Notes under the pieces: generated by a model | Databases searched by the model: none | What the model was told of the DNA's origin: nothing | Seen by the model: the letters and a program-made list of their open reading frames with translations, nothing else | Position numbers and translations under genes: made by a program | From: Lineus longissimus | Taxonomy: Eukaryota; Nemertea; Pilidiophora; Heteronemertea; Lineidae | Length of the DNA stretch: 64,000 bases | Assembly: GCF_910592395.1 (NCBI RefSeq) | Contig: NC_088324.1 | Location: forward strand, 11,930,953-11,994,952 | Direction of reading: 5' to 3' | In this document: piece by piece, positions 33,401 through 39,866 of the stretch | How positions within the stretch are numbered: the first letter of the stretch is position 1 | Layout: every line of letters starts with the position of its first letter

Positions 33401-35799
33401 GTTTTTTTATGCTGGTCAAGGGTGCCCTAATCAAACATTGAGAAGCTGTTATTTTTGTTGATTCTTCTCTACCAGGTTTTGAACTGCCAATAGAAATATT
33501 ATTCATATCATAACACAGCTTTATCCTGCCATCTTTTCCTGTCGCTGTTTATGTATGTAACCTTGAATTTGTATATCATTTGATCTTTGATCTGAAATCT
33601 TTCTGTCTTCTCCAAATTCAGACATTCTCGGCTGATGCACCACTGCTATCTGTTGACTGTGGTGTATGAAAGGGTAAAAACCATTAGGATCAGCAGAAAT
33701 AGAATTATAAAAATACAGTAAAGATTTTTTACTTGTATTTCTGTAAATACAGAAAAGGCTTGTTGCGATTCGTATTTCGGTAAATATTGATATTTTGGTA
33801 TCTCTGTATAACAGAAAAATGTATTTCTGTCAATACAGAAACATCTTGGTACCATTCATCAGTAGATATAGAAAGGCGTGGCATTTCTGGAAATACAGAG
33901 AAATAGTATTTCTGTATTTCTGTATTTCTATAATTCTTATTTTTTGTTTCATAGGCACGACACTGTTGTTTGTATGGTTATCATCAGTGCTAACCATTTT
34001 TTGTACACATATTTGAATTTGAATAAATTTGTTAGTTCAATTTTTCAATTTTCTTTATTTGACACTTAACTTTCTTCTACTTAATTTCCTTTTATTTGAA
34101 ATTAAATTATGAGCTTATTTTATCTTTAGTTTTGTCAACATTCTTCCAATTTGCAGAGTTTAGACCTAGAAAACCACCATTTATTGCTGATTCCACCAGA
34201 TTTCAATTAGACGCAACCACGGTTACCATGCATGAGTGACAGTTTTGGCAGGTTGGTCCCATCAACTGCTCTAATTGGCCCATTTGGGAAGGTAAACTAT
34301 GTTGTCCTTGCAGCTTGTTGGAACACTACACTTCCAATGCACTGTTCACTCATGCATGGATTGATGACGATGAAATGCAAAGTCAGTTATGATGCTGTTA
34401 CTTTTATCATTGCATCAGCACAGAACAGATGTTTTCTCGAGGCTAAAAAGGTTGCACACCTTTCTTGGCTCCTGGCAGCATCAGAGTGGGAGTTTTAAAA
34501 GATGTGTAGCATTTGTATTACTGGCATACAGCTTCACCTGTATCACAGGCATGCAGCCCACTAAGTATCGAAAAGAAAAGGAACTATTGGTAAATCGGAG
34601 TACCTGCAGTTTAGTTTTAGTTAAGTTTAGACCCTTTAATTAGACAAATTTATTGACACTAACTTATATTCATTCTTCATGCATGCTCCAACCAGATTGA
34701 TTTCCCTTTCCTGGCTGATATCCATGCATAATGGCAACACTTAAGTCATATTCACAACTGACAAAATTTATCAGTTTGGGATTAGACATTCGTCTCCCTC
34801 TTACACTGTAGTTTAGATGACCTTCACTTTGACCTACGCAGTGATTTTGACCTGTAATCCTGACCTTCACCTTCCACTCTTATGACTAATCTTCCTGCAC
34901 TTGACCTCGACCTCAGTACTAATCTTGTTGGTGTCTTTTCTTTCTTTATCTTTGGAAGGGGATTCTCAACTTCCTTTGAATCCATAGTTTCATCTAAAGC
35001 ACTGTTCTAAAACTCTTCTTCTGCTATCGTTTGGGAATGGTTTCATAGCAATTGTTGCATGGTGTTTATAAAACTAAAATCCATAGACCATATCCAAGTT
35101 CTATGTTAACCCTTCATGTATTCTAATTAAAAGTTTCTGTATAATAGTAGTATTTGTTTATACTTACGTGGTGATGATGACGTATTTTAATTTTGCATCC
35201 ATTTCGGCAGTTGCAGTGCGGCATGATGTACATGTATATTGCATCCAGGTGTATAAATGTGTTTATATTACAGGTTTTTATATAGATATAAACACCACAT
35301 CCTTATGGGTTTCAGTCATGCAATTTTCAGTCAATCATCTTCAAAATGTGCCTCGGGTCTAATATGCCATCTCAAAATGCTAGGTTGATGTATGTTCCTC
35401 TTGGCATTAATTACATAAGTGTACATGCTATTACAGCTGTGACATATCATCACAGTCCAGTACCTACTCATACTGCAGGTCTGTGTTGACCTTAGTGCTC
35501 TGCCTCCAAACATCAGCTGCAATTCATAAAAAACATTCTTGGTGTTCCATCTGTTAATAAAAGTTATCACAAAATAGTCCAGAGGAATTCCAATGTTGTT
35601 AAAAACGCTAGATAGCTGAACCAACAGCAGAAGATTGTTTATGTTTTTTAAAACCAAAAATAATTCAAAGATATGGGTATCATAATCGCCATCTTCTTAC
35701 ATCTTATTCTCCTCGTTATCCTTTTTGCAGGTTAGTCCCCTCTCGGCAACGAGTATGGCCCCAGGCATGGCCGATGGCATCGCGGGGACATTTGTGTGA
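1545..35799 (+). CDS. KCNT1: Slo2-family potassium channel (KCNT1/KCNT2 pro-orthologue), gene span, 5' end missing
   Basis: Plasma-membrane K+ channel subunit, tetrameric, gated by intracellular ions. The spliced reading frame is open through 30 coding exons (about 1185 visible residues; human KCNT1 is about 1230). Order: N-terminal [21 protein letters not shown]1, N-glycosylated S1-S2 loop (NVT), S2, S3, S4, S5, pore with [10 protein letters not shown]6, RCK1 ([12 protein letters not shown] to [11 protein letters not shown]), a variable linker, RCK2 ([32 protein letters not shown]) and a C-terminal tail ending TFV. S4 lacks the regular arginine ladder, as in Slo2 channels. Every listed junction has GT/AG and matching phase. 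The first exon listed starts in phase 2, so at least one coding exon lies upstream and was not recognised. Alternative exons are described separately. Family assignment is very secure; KCNT1 versus KCNT2 is not, because it looks like a pre-duplication gene. Confidence 0.95.
2508..2607 (+). CDS. KCNT1: KCNT exon: S1 transmembrane helix
   Basis: The acceptor is CTTTCAG. The donor CATG|GTATTA is inferred from phase, because the exon joins the next one as a Cys codon (TG|C). It encodes [20 protein letters not shown] and [12 protein letters not shown], matching S1 and the start of the extracellular loop. An interspersed repeat begins 47 bp downstream. Confidence 0.87.
2654..3060 (+). repeat. TTTTAGCTCACC interspersed element, short copy (KCNT intron)
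   Basis: It starts TTTTTAGCTCACCTCTGG, has CGTCCGTCGTCCGTC words, and ends GTGAGCACATGGTCCCTTGA. The same ends and interior words occur in the longer copy at 30400. The interior is shortened or diverged. Confidence 0.75.
4314..4403 (+). CDS. KCNT1: KCNT exon: extracellular S1-S2 loop
   Basis: The acceptor is TTTTATAG and the donor GAATG|GTAAGG. The reading is [18 protein letters not shown], then KNPVIEW. The Cys cluster, the NVT glycosylation sequon and the Trp before S2 match the vertebrate loop in position. Sequence is divergent, so support comes mainly from phase and flanking exons. Confidence 0.8.
4690..4798 (+). CDS. KCNT1: KCNT exon: S2 transmembrane helix
   Basis: The acceptor is TTTTCTAG and the donor AAA|GTAAGT. 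It encodes [20 protein letters not shown] then [16 protein letters not shown], matching S2 of KCNT channels. Confidence 0.93.
5299..5373 (+). CDS. KCNT1: KCNT exon: S2-S3 linker and S3
   Basis: Phase 0 at both ends, acceptor ATATCCAG, donor ACT|GTAAGT. It encodes [20 protein letters not shown] then PFIST, matching vertebrate [20 protein letters not shown]. Confidence 0.95.
5583..7993. mobile_element. Non-autonomous DNA transposon with short TIRs and inverted subterminal repeats (KCNT intron)
   Basis: CCCCTGCGAAAT at 5583-5594 and its reverse complement at 7981-7992 bound a 2.4-kb unit. Inside each end lies about 300-400 bp of degenerate TGGAAATTCCAGC / CCAGCTAATTCCAGCT words, running in opposite orientations (about 5600-5995 and 7675-7975). 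There is no transposase-length ORF. No clear target-site duplication was seen. Confidence 0.6.
8180..8263 (+). CDS. KCNT1: KCNT exon: S4
   Basis: Acceptor CCCTGCAG, donor CTG|GTGAGT, phase 0. It encodes [20 protein letters not shown], nearly identical to the vertebrate S4/S4-S5 segment. The preceding intron holds a 2.4-kb inverted-repeat element. Confidence 0.96.
8484..8578 (+). CDS. KCNT1: KCNT exon: S5
   Basis: Acceptor CATTTCAG, donor CAG|GTGAGG. It encodes [20 protein letters not shown] and [11 protein letters not shown], the S4-S5 linker and S5. Confidence 0.95.
8852..9035 (+). CDS. KCNT1: KCNT exon: pore helix, selectivity filter and S6
   Basis: Acceptor ATTTGCAG, donor CAG|GTATGG. 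It encodes [10 protein letters not shown], the pore helix [10 protein letters not shown], the K+ selectivity filter TVGYGDYTP, and S6 ([20 protein letters not shown]). This exon by itself identifies a Slo2 channel. Confidence 0.98.
9349..9513 (+). CDS. KCNT1: KCNT exon: S6-RCK1 linker and RCK1 start
   Basis: Acceptor TTTTTCAG, donor CAG|GTGGGT, phase 0. It encodes [20 protein letters not shown], then HVVVC and [11 protein letters not shown], the first strand and helix of RCK1. Confidence 0.97.
10034..10170 (+). CDS. KCNT1: KCNT exon: RCK1
   Basis: Acceptor TTTGCAG, donor GCAG|GTAAGG. It encodes [20 protein letters not shown], then [18 protein letters not shown], matching RCK1. Confidence 0.96.
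10321..10384 (+). CDS. KCNT1: KCNT exon: RCK1 (short)
   Basis: Acceptor TTTTTTAG, donor GTT|GTAAGT. It encodes [20 protein letters not shown]. Confidence 0.94.
10589..10697 (+). CDS. KCNT1: KCNT exon: RCK1
   Basis: Acceptor ATTTTCAG, donor GCTG|GTAAGT. It encodes [20 protein letters not shown], then [11 protein letters not shown], almost identical to vertebrate KCNT. Confidence 0.97.
10944..11052 (+). CDS. KCNT1: KCNT exon: RCK1
   Basis: Acceptor CATTTCAG, donor GGACA|GTAAGT. It encodes [20 protein letters not shown], then [13 protein letters not shown]. Confidence 0.96.
11317..11466 (+). CDS. KCNT1: KCNT exon: RCK1
   Basis: Acceptor TCTTTCAG, donor AGAAA|GTAAGT. It encodes [20 protein letters not shown], then [17 protein letters not shown]. 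Confidence 0.97.
11794..11879 (+). CDS. KCNT1: KCNT exon: RCK1
   Basis: Acceptor TTTTTCAG, donor GAAAG|GTACTA. It encodes [10 protein letters not shown], then [10 protein letters not shown], matching the conserved LNPGPRHI motif. Confidence 0.95.
12104..12259 (+). CDS. KCNT1: KCNT exon: end of RCK1
   Basis: Acceptor TCAACTAG, donor GTTG|GTAAGT. It encodes [20 protein letters not shown], then [11 protein letters not shown], matching [15 protein letters not shown] of vertebrates. It ends after one base of a Gly codon. Two different phase-compatible exons follow, at 15288 and 17369. Confidence 0.96.
13664..13800 (+). repeat. Minisatellite, about 29-bp unit, five copies
   Basis: The unit resembles GTTATACCTTTTGAGTTGGA followed by ACTAAA; copies diverge slightly. 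Lies in KCNT intron. Confidence 0.75.
14215..14324 (+). repeat. Tandem duplication, about 60-bp unit
   Basis: AAAGTTAAAATGATCCCATC and a preceding CCACTAAATGTATTACT-like stretch occur twice in tandem. Follows a poly-C run at 14204. Confidence 0.55.
15288..15386 (+). CDS. KCNT1: Candidate cassette exon in the RCK1-RCK2 linker of KCNT
   Basis: The acceptor is CTCCCAACAG and the likely donor CCAAG|GTGCCG. Length is 99 nt, entering and leaving in phase 1, so it can be included or skipped without changing frame. It encodes [20 protein letters not shown], then [17 protein letters not shown] follows ASVG here just as GTVAL does in the exon at 17369 and GTVAM does in vertebrate KCNT1, so it may be a duplicate or alternative version of that exon. 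A second in-phase donor (CTTG|GTGTAC) would end it at 15416. Both donors are weak. Confidence 0.5.
17369..17636 (+). CDS. KCNT1: KCNT exon: variable linker between RCK1 and RCK2
   Basis: Acceptor TCTTTCAG, donor TCGGA|GTAAGT. It begins GTVALELQH and contains [15 protein letters not shown], matching the vertebrate RRPSIAPVLELAD motif. An acidic Ser-rich stretch ([17 protein letters not shown]) follows. It ends in phase 2 and can join either 17903 or 21099. Confidence 0.94.
17903..18008 (+). CDS. KCNT1: KCNT mutually exclusive exon, version a (RCK2 entry)
   Basis: Acceptor TTCACAG, donor AAG|GTATTC, 106 nt. It encodes [20 protein letters not shown], then [11 protein letters not shown]. This is the counterpart of vertebrate [20 protein letters not shown] and the first strand of RCK2. 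The exon at 21099 has the same length and phase, and 22 of 35 residues are identical. Confidence 0.93.
19955..20364 (+). repeat. Recent tandem duplication, about 205-bp unit, two copies
   Basis: Both copies run from ACGTGCACGGTGCGTAAAAA to GATCCTCTTACACTAC. They differ by a 6-bp deletion and a few substitutions, so the duplication is recent. It lies between the two mutually exclusive KCNT exons. Content not recognised. Confidence 0.85.
21099..21204 (+). CDS. KCNT1: KCNT mutually exclusive exon, version b (RCK2 entry)
   Basis: Acceptor TTTCACAG, donor CAG|GTATTA, 106 nt. It encodes [20 protein letters not shown], then [11 protein letters not shown]. Length, phases and position in the protein are the same as for 17903-18008. 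Reading both exons in series gives a TGA nine bases into the next exon, and skipping both gives a TAG in the next exon, so exactly one must be used. The open frame upstream of the acceptor is incidental. Confidence 0.92.
21970..22142 (+). CDS. KCNT1: KCNT exon: RCK2
   Basis: Acceptor CTTCTAG, donor AAG|GTAAGA. It encodes [20 protein letters not shown], then [11 protein letters not shown] and [11 protein letters not shown]. The last residues are where vertebrate KCNT has LLLDNK, the start of the sodium-coordination motif; here Asp is Glu. Confidence 0.96.
22411..22482 (+). CDS. KCNT1: KCNT exon: RCK2 (short)
   Basis: Acceptor ATTTTCAG, donor AATG|GTAAGT. It encodes [20 protein letters not shown], then SIE, matching [20 protein letters not shown]. 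The vertebrate motif His is Gln here. Confidence 0.95.
22767..22901 (+). CDS. KCNT1: KCNT exon: RCK2
   Basis: Acceptor TCTTTCAG, donor TTCCG|GTAATT. It encodes [20 protein letters not shown], then [19 protein letters not shown]. Confidence 0.96.
23040..23160 (+). pseudogene. Decayed duplicate of the following KCNT exon
   Basis: About 24 codons ([20 protein letters not shown] and HYTL, near 23088-23156) are clearly related to [20 protein letters not shown] in the true exon at 23258. By eye, nucleotide identity is above 80% over that core. Upstream, a 4-base offset after a PGVN match, and an in-frame TGA in the phase set by the core, break it. The 3' part with the VEK donor is replaced by a 10-bp tandem repeat. 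No acceptor gives a usable phase, so I call it a dead exon copy. Confidence 0.72.
23160..23192 (+). repeat. 10-bp tandem repeat (CGCCTTACCT)
   Basis: Three exact copies plus a partial, replacing the 3' end of the decayed exon copy. Confidence 0.8.
23258..23369 (+). CDS. KCNT1: KCNT exon: RCK2
   Basis: Acceptor ATTTCAG, donor AAAAG|GTAAGT. It encodes [20 protein letters not shown], then [17 protein letters not shown], matching vertebrate [20 protein letters not shown]. Confidence 0.96.
23762..23947 (+). CDS. KCNT1: KCNT exon: RCK2
   Basis: Acceptor CATTTCAG, donor TGT|GTGAGT, phase 0. It encodes [20 protein letters not shown], then [20 protein letters not shown]. Confidence 0.97.
24137..24268 (+). 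CDS. KCNT1: KCNT exon: end of RCK2
   Basis: Acceptor GTTTCAG, donor GCT|GTAAGT, phase 0. It encodes [20 protein letters not shown], then EIPIGIYRT, matching vertebrate [17 protein letters not shown] and EIPIGIYRT. Confidence 0.97.
24882..24914 (+). CDS. KCNT1: Candidate 33-nt microexon in the KCNT C-terminal region
   Basis: A pyrimidine-rich tract leads to ATCATATCAG|GATGG, and the donor CACAG|GTGAGT is strong. The 33 nt encode [11 protein letters not shown] in phase 0, between phase-0 exons ending NTSA and starting QTPHFD. Inclusion keeps the frame. There is no protein-level conservation to support it beyond a loosely similar Gly/Ser stretch in KCNT1. Confidence 0.45.
26859..26933 (+). CDS. 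KCNT1: KCNT exon: C-terminal tail, basic segment
   Basis: Acceptor TCTTAAAG, donor CAGGT|GTAAGT, phase 0. It encodes [20 protein letters not shown], then QRCSG. It resembles the basic RRKSLQW-type region after RCK2, with RRLS as a possible kinase site. Sequence similarity is weak; splice signals and phase carry the call. Confidence 0.78.
28567..28623 (+). CDS. KCNT1: KCNT exon: short, Lys/Asn-rich tail
   Basis: Acceptor CACTCACAG, donor GAG|GTAACA, 57 nt, phase 0. It encodes [19 protein letters not shown]. No family conservation; placed by splice sites and phase. Confidence 0.65.
30088..30214 (+). CDS. KCNT1: KCNT exon: C-terminal conserved segment
   Basis: Acceptor TGACCAG, donor TACG|GTAAGA. 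It encodes [20 protein letters not shown], then GLPTDDY, matching vertebrate RQELSELVKNRMKHLGLPT. Confidence 0.94.
30400..31535 (+). mobile_element. TTTTAGCTCACC interspersed element, long copy with three internal 300-bp units (KCNT intron)
   Basis: It has inverted ends AGCTCACCTC (30400) and GAGGTGAGC (near 31504), a (CGT)n microsatellite at about 30444-30500, and three internal units of about 300 bp starting GGCACGTTTC at 30512, 30813 and 31114. Each unit contains AAGGTCACAGAGGTC and a CCACCAGGGGGCC-like word. Elements of this style are common in marine invertebrate genomes. No protein coding. Confidence 0.75.
31566..31650 (+). CDS. KCNT1: KCNT exon: C-terminal conserved segment
   Basis: Acceptor TTTTTCAG, donor GTTGT|GTATGT. 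It encodes [20 protein letters not shown]-like sequence (here [17 protein letters not shown]), matching vertebrate [20 protein letters not shown]. Confidence 0.95.
31920..32088 (+). CDS. KCNT1: KCNT exon: end of conserved core and basic/acidic tail
   Basis: Acceptor ATTTTCAG, donor AAG|GTGGGT. It encodes [20 protein letters not shown], then a basic stretch ([14 protein letters not shown]) and [13 protein letters not shown]. It ends in phase 0 and can join any of three downstream terminal exons. Confidence 0.93.
33622..33669 (+). CDS. KCNT1: Candidate alternative 3'-terminal exon a of KCNT
   Basis: Acceptor CCAAATTCAG, phase 0. It encodes [15 protein letters not shown] and a TGA stop. An AATAAA lies about 355 bp downstream at 34022. 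It would give a C-terminus without a class I PDZ ligand. Short and not conserved, so tentative. Confidence 0.4.
   Translation, partial: TFSADAPLLSVDCGV
33700..33940 (+). repeat. Cluster of short palindromic repeats (TATTTCTG / CAGAAATA)
   Basis: TATTTCTGTAAATACAGAAA-type hairpin words occur at least five times, with ATTTCTGTATTTCTGTATTT at the end. It would lie in the 3' UTR of alternative terminal exon a. Confidence 0.65.
34022..34027 (+). promoter_or_regulatory. Possible internal polyadenylation signal
   Basis: AATAAA downstream of alternative terminal exon a. It would serve that isoform if it exists. Confidence 0.3.
34157..34210 (+). CDS. KCNT1: Candidate alternative 3'-terminal exon b of KCNT
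   Basis: Acceptor CAATTTGCAG, phase 0. It encodes [17 protein letters not shown] and a TAG stop. Only the splice site, phase and protein-like composition support it. No close polyadenylation signal was seen. Confidence 0.35.
   Translation, partial: SLDLENHHLLLIPPDFN
35731..35799 (+). CDS. KCNT1: KCNT 3'-terminal exon with class I PDZ-ligand C-terminus
   Basis: Strong acceptor CTTTTTGCAG, phase 0. It encodes [20 protein letters not shown], then FV and a TGA. The final T-F-V fits the class I PDZ ligand S/T-x-hydrophobic, in the same place as ETQL in vertebrate KCNT1. The 3' UTR runs to an AATAAA at 36396. Confidence 0.78.
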   Translation, partial: VSPLSATSMAPGMADGIAGTFV

Positions 35800-36395
35800 C
35801 AGCGTCCCTTTACCTGATGGAATATTGAACAAGTAATGAAAGACTGCATTCCTCGGATGACAAGATGACAGGGTGTGTAGGCATAAGTCTTGGCCTGTTC
35901 AAACAGTTTTGTAAGGAAGTGGTATTACTGACCACAGATCTAGAGATATTCAAGAGACAGCATCAATCAAGTGTTATTGGAAAAGAGTTGCACCATTGAA
36001 TATGGACTATCTTGCACAATGAGCACTGACCTTTAGGTAGTAATCCCTTTTTCTCTTAATTGCTACCAAGTGGAAAAAGGCGAATTTTTAAATGTAACGT
36101 GCAGTACATAATTCCACTCAGATTGTGCAATTACGGTAATAATTTGTTAAGGTTTCCATTAATGTTGACGTTTCCGACACCAAATTTCTTCTGAATTTCA
36201 TAAAATTATTTGTAAATAATATTTAGGTTTTAGGACTTTGATCTCGTTAAAGAGATGAGGTGCAGGAAAGTTCAAGGAGTTTTGTTCATAAGAAGAAGAA
36301 TGTTCATCATTTTTTTCATAACTTTTGTATTGCTCATTCCAAAGAGGATAACATTTTAGATGTAATTATTATCATTATGTTATTTTGTCATTGTG

Positions 36396-36401
36396 AATAA
36401 A
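36396..36401 (+). promoter_or_regulatory. Polyadenylation signal of KCNT
   Basis: AATAAA about 600 bp after the TFV stop, followed by GT-rich sequence (GTTGGTATAAGTTGTGTTTTTG). Confidence 0.7.
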
Positions 36402-37715
36402 ACAACTCATGTTGGTATAAGTTGTGTTTTTGGGCACAGGGTGACAACCCTTGAGGACCAAGACATTGTAAATATCTTTTATTTGATGCATCCTGCTGGC
36501 TCAGCTATTTTATTTGTACATATCTATCCAATAGATAGATATTTGATGACATCGGGACTACTTGTAAACACGTTGCATGTTGTGTTCGTTCAGAAAAGAA
36601 ACCTGTCTTCTGTTGATAGTTTTCTGTACAACATAATGATTCTTACACATGATGTACAGCTGTCCTTGTACCAAAATCATATTCAGGTTATATTCTAAAA
36701 TATCCTGCATGTCATGAGGTCAGCGAGTAAAATTCCTAGTACCCAAGTGAATCAGATGTTGAAACTGTTAAGTATTTGAGTACAGCTATATTTAGTGTTA
36801 TTTAACTTAAAAAGGAGATTAATAGTTTTTGTCAATCACAAGTTATATCTTTAAAATTGGTCTCAAAATGTATTTTAAAAGCACACCCTCCCTGGTTGTT
36901 TTGTTCCTTTTCAATGCATTTGTGTACAGTATTTGTATTCTCATTAATGTTTTCATTGCTGTTTCTATATGACACAGAAGCATCTAAAGTTTATCATCAC
37001 AGATATTTATACAGAAGTTATATTTTTACCCTTAGATATTTGCTATTGGCATGGTGAGCAGAAGTGAGAGAGTGAATGTTGTTGAGCGATGTTAATTTTG
37101 GATTGATGTATATACTTCAGCTTGAAGCTTTAATCCACTCATAATTAAGTCATGTTTGTTGATTGTGATTGTTGCCATTTCTATCCATCATACCTCATGT
37201 GATCGCCCGATGGCCACTACATTTCTTCACTTTAGCGTCTTGAAGGGGGACTTTAAGCAGGAGCCAACCATCGAATTGGTGGGCTCCAGGATGCTGTTGT
37301 TTACCTCCCTCATGTCTGGTCTCCATTTAAAGGGAACATCATCTGAAGAGATCTTTTGTTGGTGATGGCCTTCCCAAATTCATAAAGTTACCGGTACACA
37401 TTTTCTGCATAAATGGCCCAGTGTGTCCATTTAAGAAGCTTTTAAAACAATTGCTAGAGAAGGTGAAGGTATCAAGGAAGGGTTTCAAGGCTTCCAGATT
37501 AAATATAGCATGATAAAAAGACCAGGCGTTTAAGATAGAGTTAGCAATTTGTATGCATTTGCATTTTTGTGTATAATTTTTAGAAATAAAATTGTTCATT
37601 TCCCTCCCCCAAATGTGTTTTAAAATATCAGAGGTGCTGTTCTCATATTGTATATGACATAAATATGAAAACTGATTTTTGTATTTTTTCATTAAATCAA
37701 TTTGAAATGTATGTA

Positions 37716-38316
37716 AAGTATTTGCCATTGTTTCTGTTTCAAACATCTGGCAAACCACTGTCCCATTGAAAGCATACAAAGCTATACCTGCAGAATGGGA
37801 CCATTCAGCTGTTGACTTGTTTATCCAATAGTTAAAGTTAAAAGTCTGCTAAACCACAAATGCCTCATCAGGTCAGAGCTTATCCTGGATTCCATACCAT
37901 TAAGTGACTAAGGTATCACTCCCCGTGGAAAGGATGCTAATCCCTCATAGACTTCTCAGCAAGCCTGGTACTTATTCCTCCTGGGTCAAAGGAAGCAATG
38001 AAGGGTTAGGTGTCTTGCTCCAGTATTAAAAAGCGGTGATCCTTGTTTGTCCAACCGGACGCCTAAAAACAAATAGTTGTGACAGATTTCCTTTTGTTGA
38101 CATAGCAGCCAAAGAACCCCATTTAGCAGGGAGAGGTCCTGTTCCATAATATTGCTTTGTATGCTGTCCACTGTGTTTATTGTAATAGAATACTGAAGTT
38201 CCCTTCATAGTCATGAGCCAAACTAACAGCAGAAACAACAGTTTCTTATTTTGCTGTTCATGCCAAAAGCCATCAAAAATGCTAATAACTAGCTGTTTAA
38301 ACTGGTTCAGTTAACA
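37716..38316 (+). repeat. 600-bp direct repeat, copy 1
   Basis: It starts AAGTATTTGCCATTGTTTCT and ends CTGGTTCAGTTAACA; copy 2 is at 39265-39866, nearly identical. It contains CTCCTGGGTCAAAGGAAGCA and a GTGTCTTGCTC word typical of a dispersed invertebrate repeat. Confidence 0.85.
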
Positions 38317-38575
38317 ATTGTATATTATATTGGTAAAAACCGTATATATTCTATTTACAACAATATTTTGAAGTTAATGGTACATTCAGTGTAACCCATA
38401 GCTGGTCACTGAAGCTAATGGGATCTACAGTATCTAATGAGCGCTACATTATAATGATGTATCTTTTTAAAGGGAAATTATAGGCAAGTCATGAGGAACG
38501 TGCATACTGAAAGCAAGCCTAGGCCTCCAAGGGATCAAAGGAGCTATCAATCTCCTAATGACATGCATTGAAAAT

Positions 38576-38790
38576 AGAGATTCTTGAGGAGACTGATTCA
38601 TTGGAACCTATCTTAGCAGATGCCTCTCTCCTAAGGACACCCTCTCTATTGAAGGACAATGCATTGATCATTTCTATTGACATTTTTTCTATTGAATTGA
38701 CCTCCGTAATGAAGACACAGTCTCAATTAAGGAGAGTATTTGTTAGTCCCAAGGATGTCCTTAAGAGAGGTTCTACTGTATATAGACTGT
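38576..38790 (+). repeat. Degenerate CTAAGGACACC / GTCCTTAAGAGAGG repeat
   Basis: Several variants of CTCTATTGAAGGACA occur, ending GTCCTTAAGAGAGGTTCTAC. This is a familiar dispersed-repeat style in invertebrates. Confidence 0.5.
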
Positions 38791-39264
38791 ACAATTGGGA
38801 CCTCCCTTTGAAGGAAGTTCGGTCATCTGCCTGCCCAGGTCAAGCGATAGATTATGTCATGTGACCCTAATCATCAGACTTTTTTCCATGCTCTGTATTT
38901 GAATGTTTCATGGCACACCATCCATTTTAACTCTCCTCCATGTACATTTTCTGCACAATAAATTAATGTTTTATTTCTTATAAATCTAAACAAATTGGCT
39001 TGTTTTCACTTCTTTAGCATCCTTCTTAAAAAATATATTTGAATTGATAGCAAAGCCTCAAGTTGGACATACAGTGGAATGAAAATCATCTGATGAATCT
39101 ACCATCAAAGGCAGACTGAGGGTGGCAGCTTGAAAATGAAGATGATGAGATAGTAACCAGGGCAATGGTGTTTTCCAGTTGACCTTCCGATTCTCCATGA
39201 CCTTTTTTCCACTGATCTCCCTAAATAATTGAATAGGACTATTCAAATTTAGGGACTTCTAGTC

Positions 39265-39866
39265 AAGTATTTGCCATTGTTTCTGTTTCAAACACCTGGC
39301 AGACCACTGTCCCATTGAAAGCATACAAAGCTATGTATACCTGCAGAATGGGACCATTCAGCTGTTGATTTGTTTATCCAATAGTTAAAGTTAAAAGTCT
39401 GCTAAACCACAAATGCCTCATCAGGTCAGAGCTTATCCTGGATTCCATACCATTAAGTGACTAAGGTATCACTCCCCGTGGAAAGGATGCTAATCCCTCG
39501 CAGACTTCTCAGCAAGCCTGGTACTTATTCCTCCTGGGTCAAAGGAAGCAATGAAGGGTTAGGTGTCTTGCTCAAGGTTTAAAAAGCGGTGATCCTTGTT
39601 TGTCCAACCGGACGCCTAAAAACAAATAGTCGTGACAGATTTCCTTTTGTTGACATAGCAGCCAAAGAACCCTATTTAGCACGGAGAGGTCCTGTTCCAT
39701 AATATTGCTTTGTATGCCGTCCACTGTGTTTATTGTAATATACTGAAGTTCCCTTCATAGTCTTGAGCCAAACTAACAGCAGAAACAACAGTTTCTTATT
39801 TTGCTGTTCATGCCAAAAGCCATCAAAAATGCTAATAACTAGCTGTTTAAACTGGTTCAGTTAACA
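39265..39866 (+). repeat. 600-bp direct repeat, copy 2
   Basis: Same orientation as copy 1, with scattered substitutions and 2-6 bp indels; flanks differ. The pair encloses about 950 bp of unrelated repeat-derived sequence. The ends are not the TG...CA of LTRs. Confidence 0.85.

Noticed and set aside
37339-37779. 146-codon minus-strand frame
   Set aside because: It overlaps the start of the 600-bp repeat and resembles no family I can name. It could be a relic of a retroelement, but the evidence is too thin.
37716-39866. LTR retrotransposon interpretation of the 600-bp repeats
   Set aside because: No TG/CA ends, no primer-binding site and no reverse transcriptase or gag frame between them.
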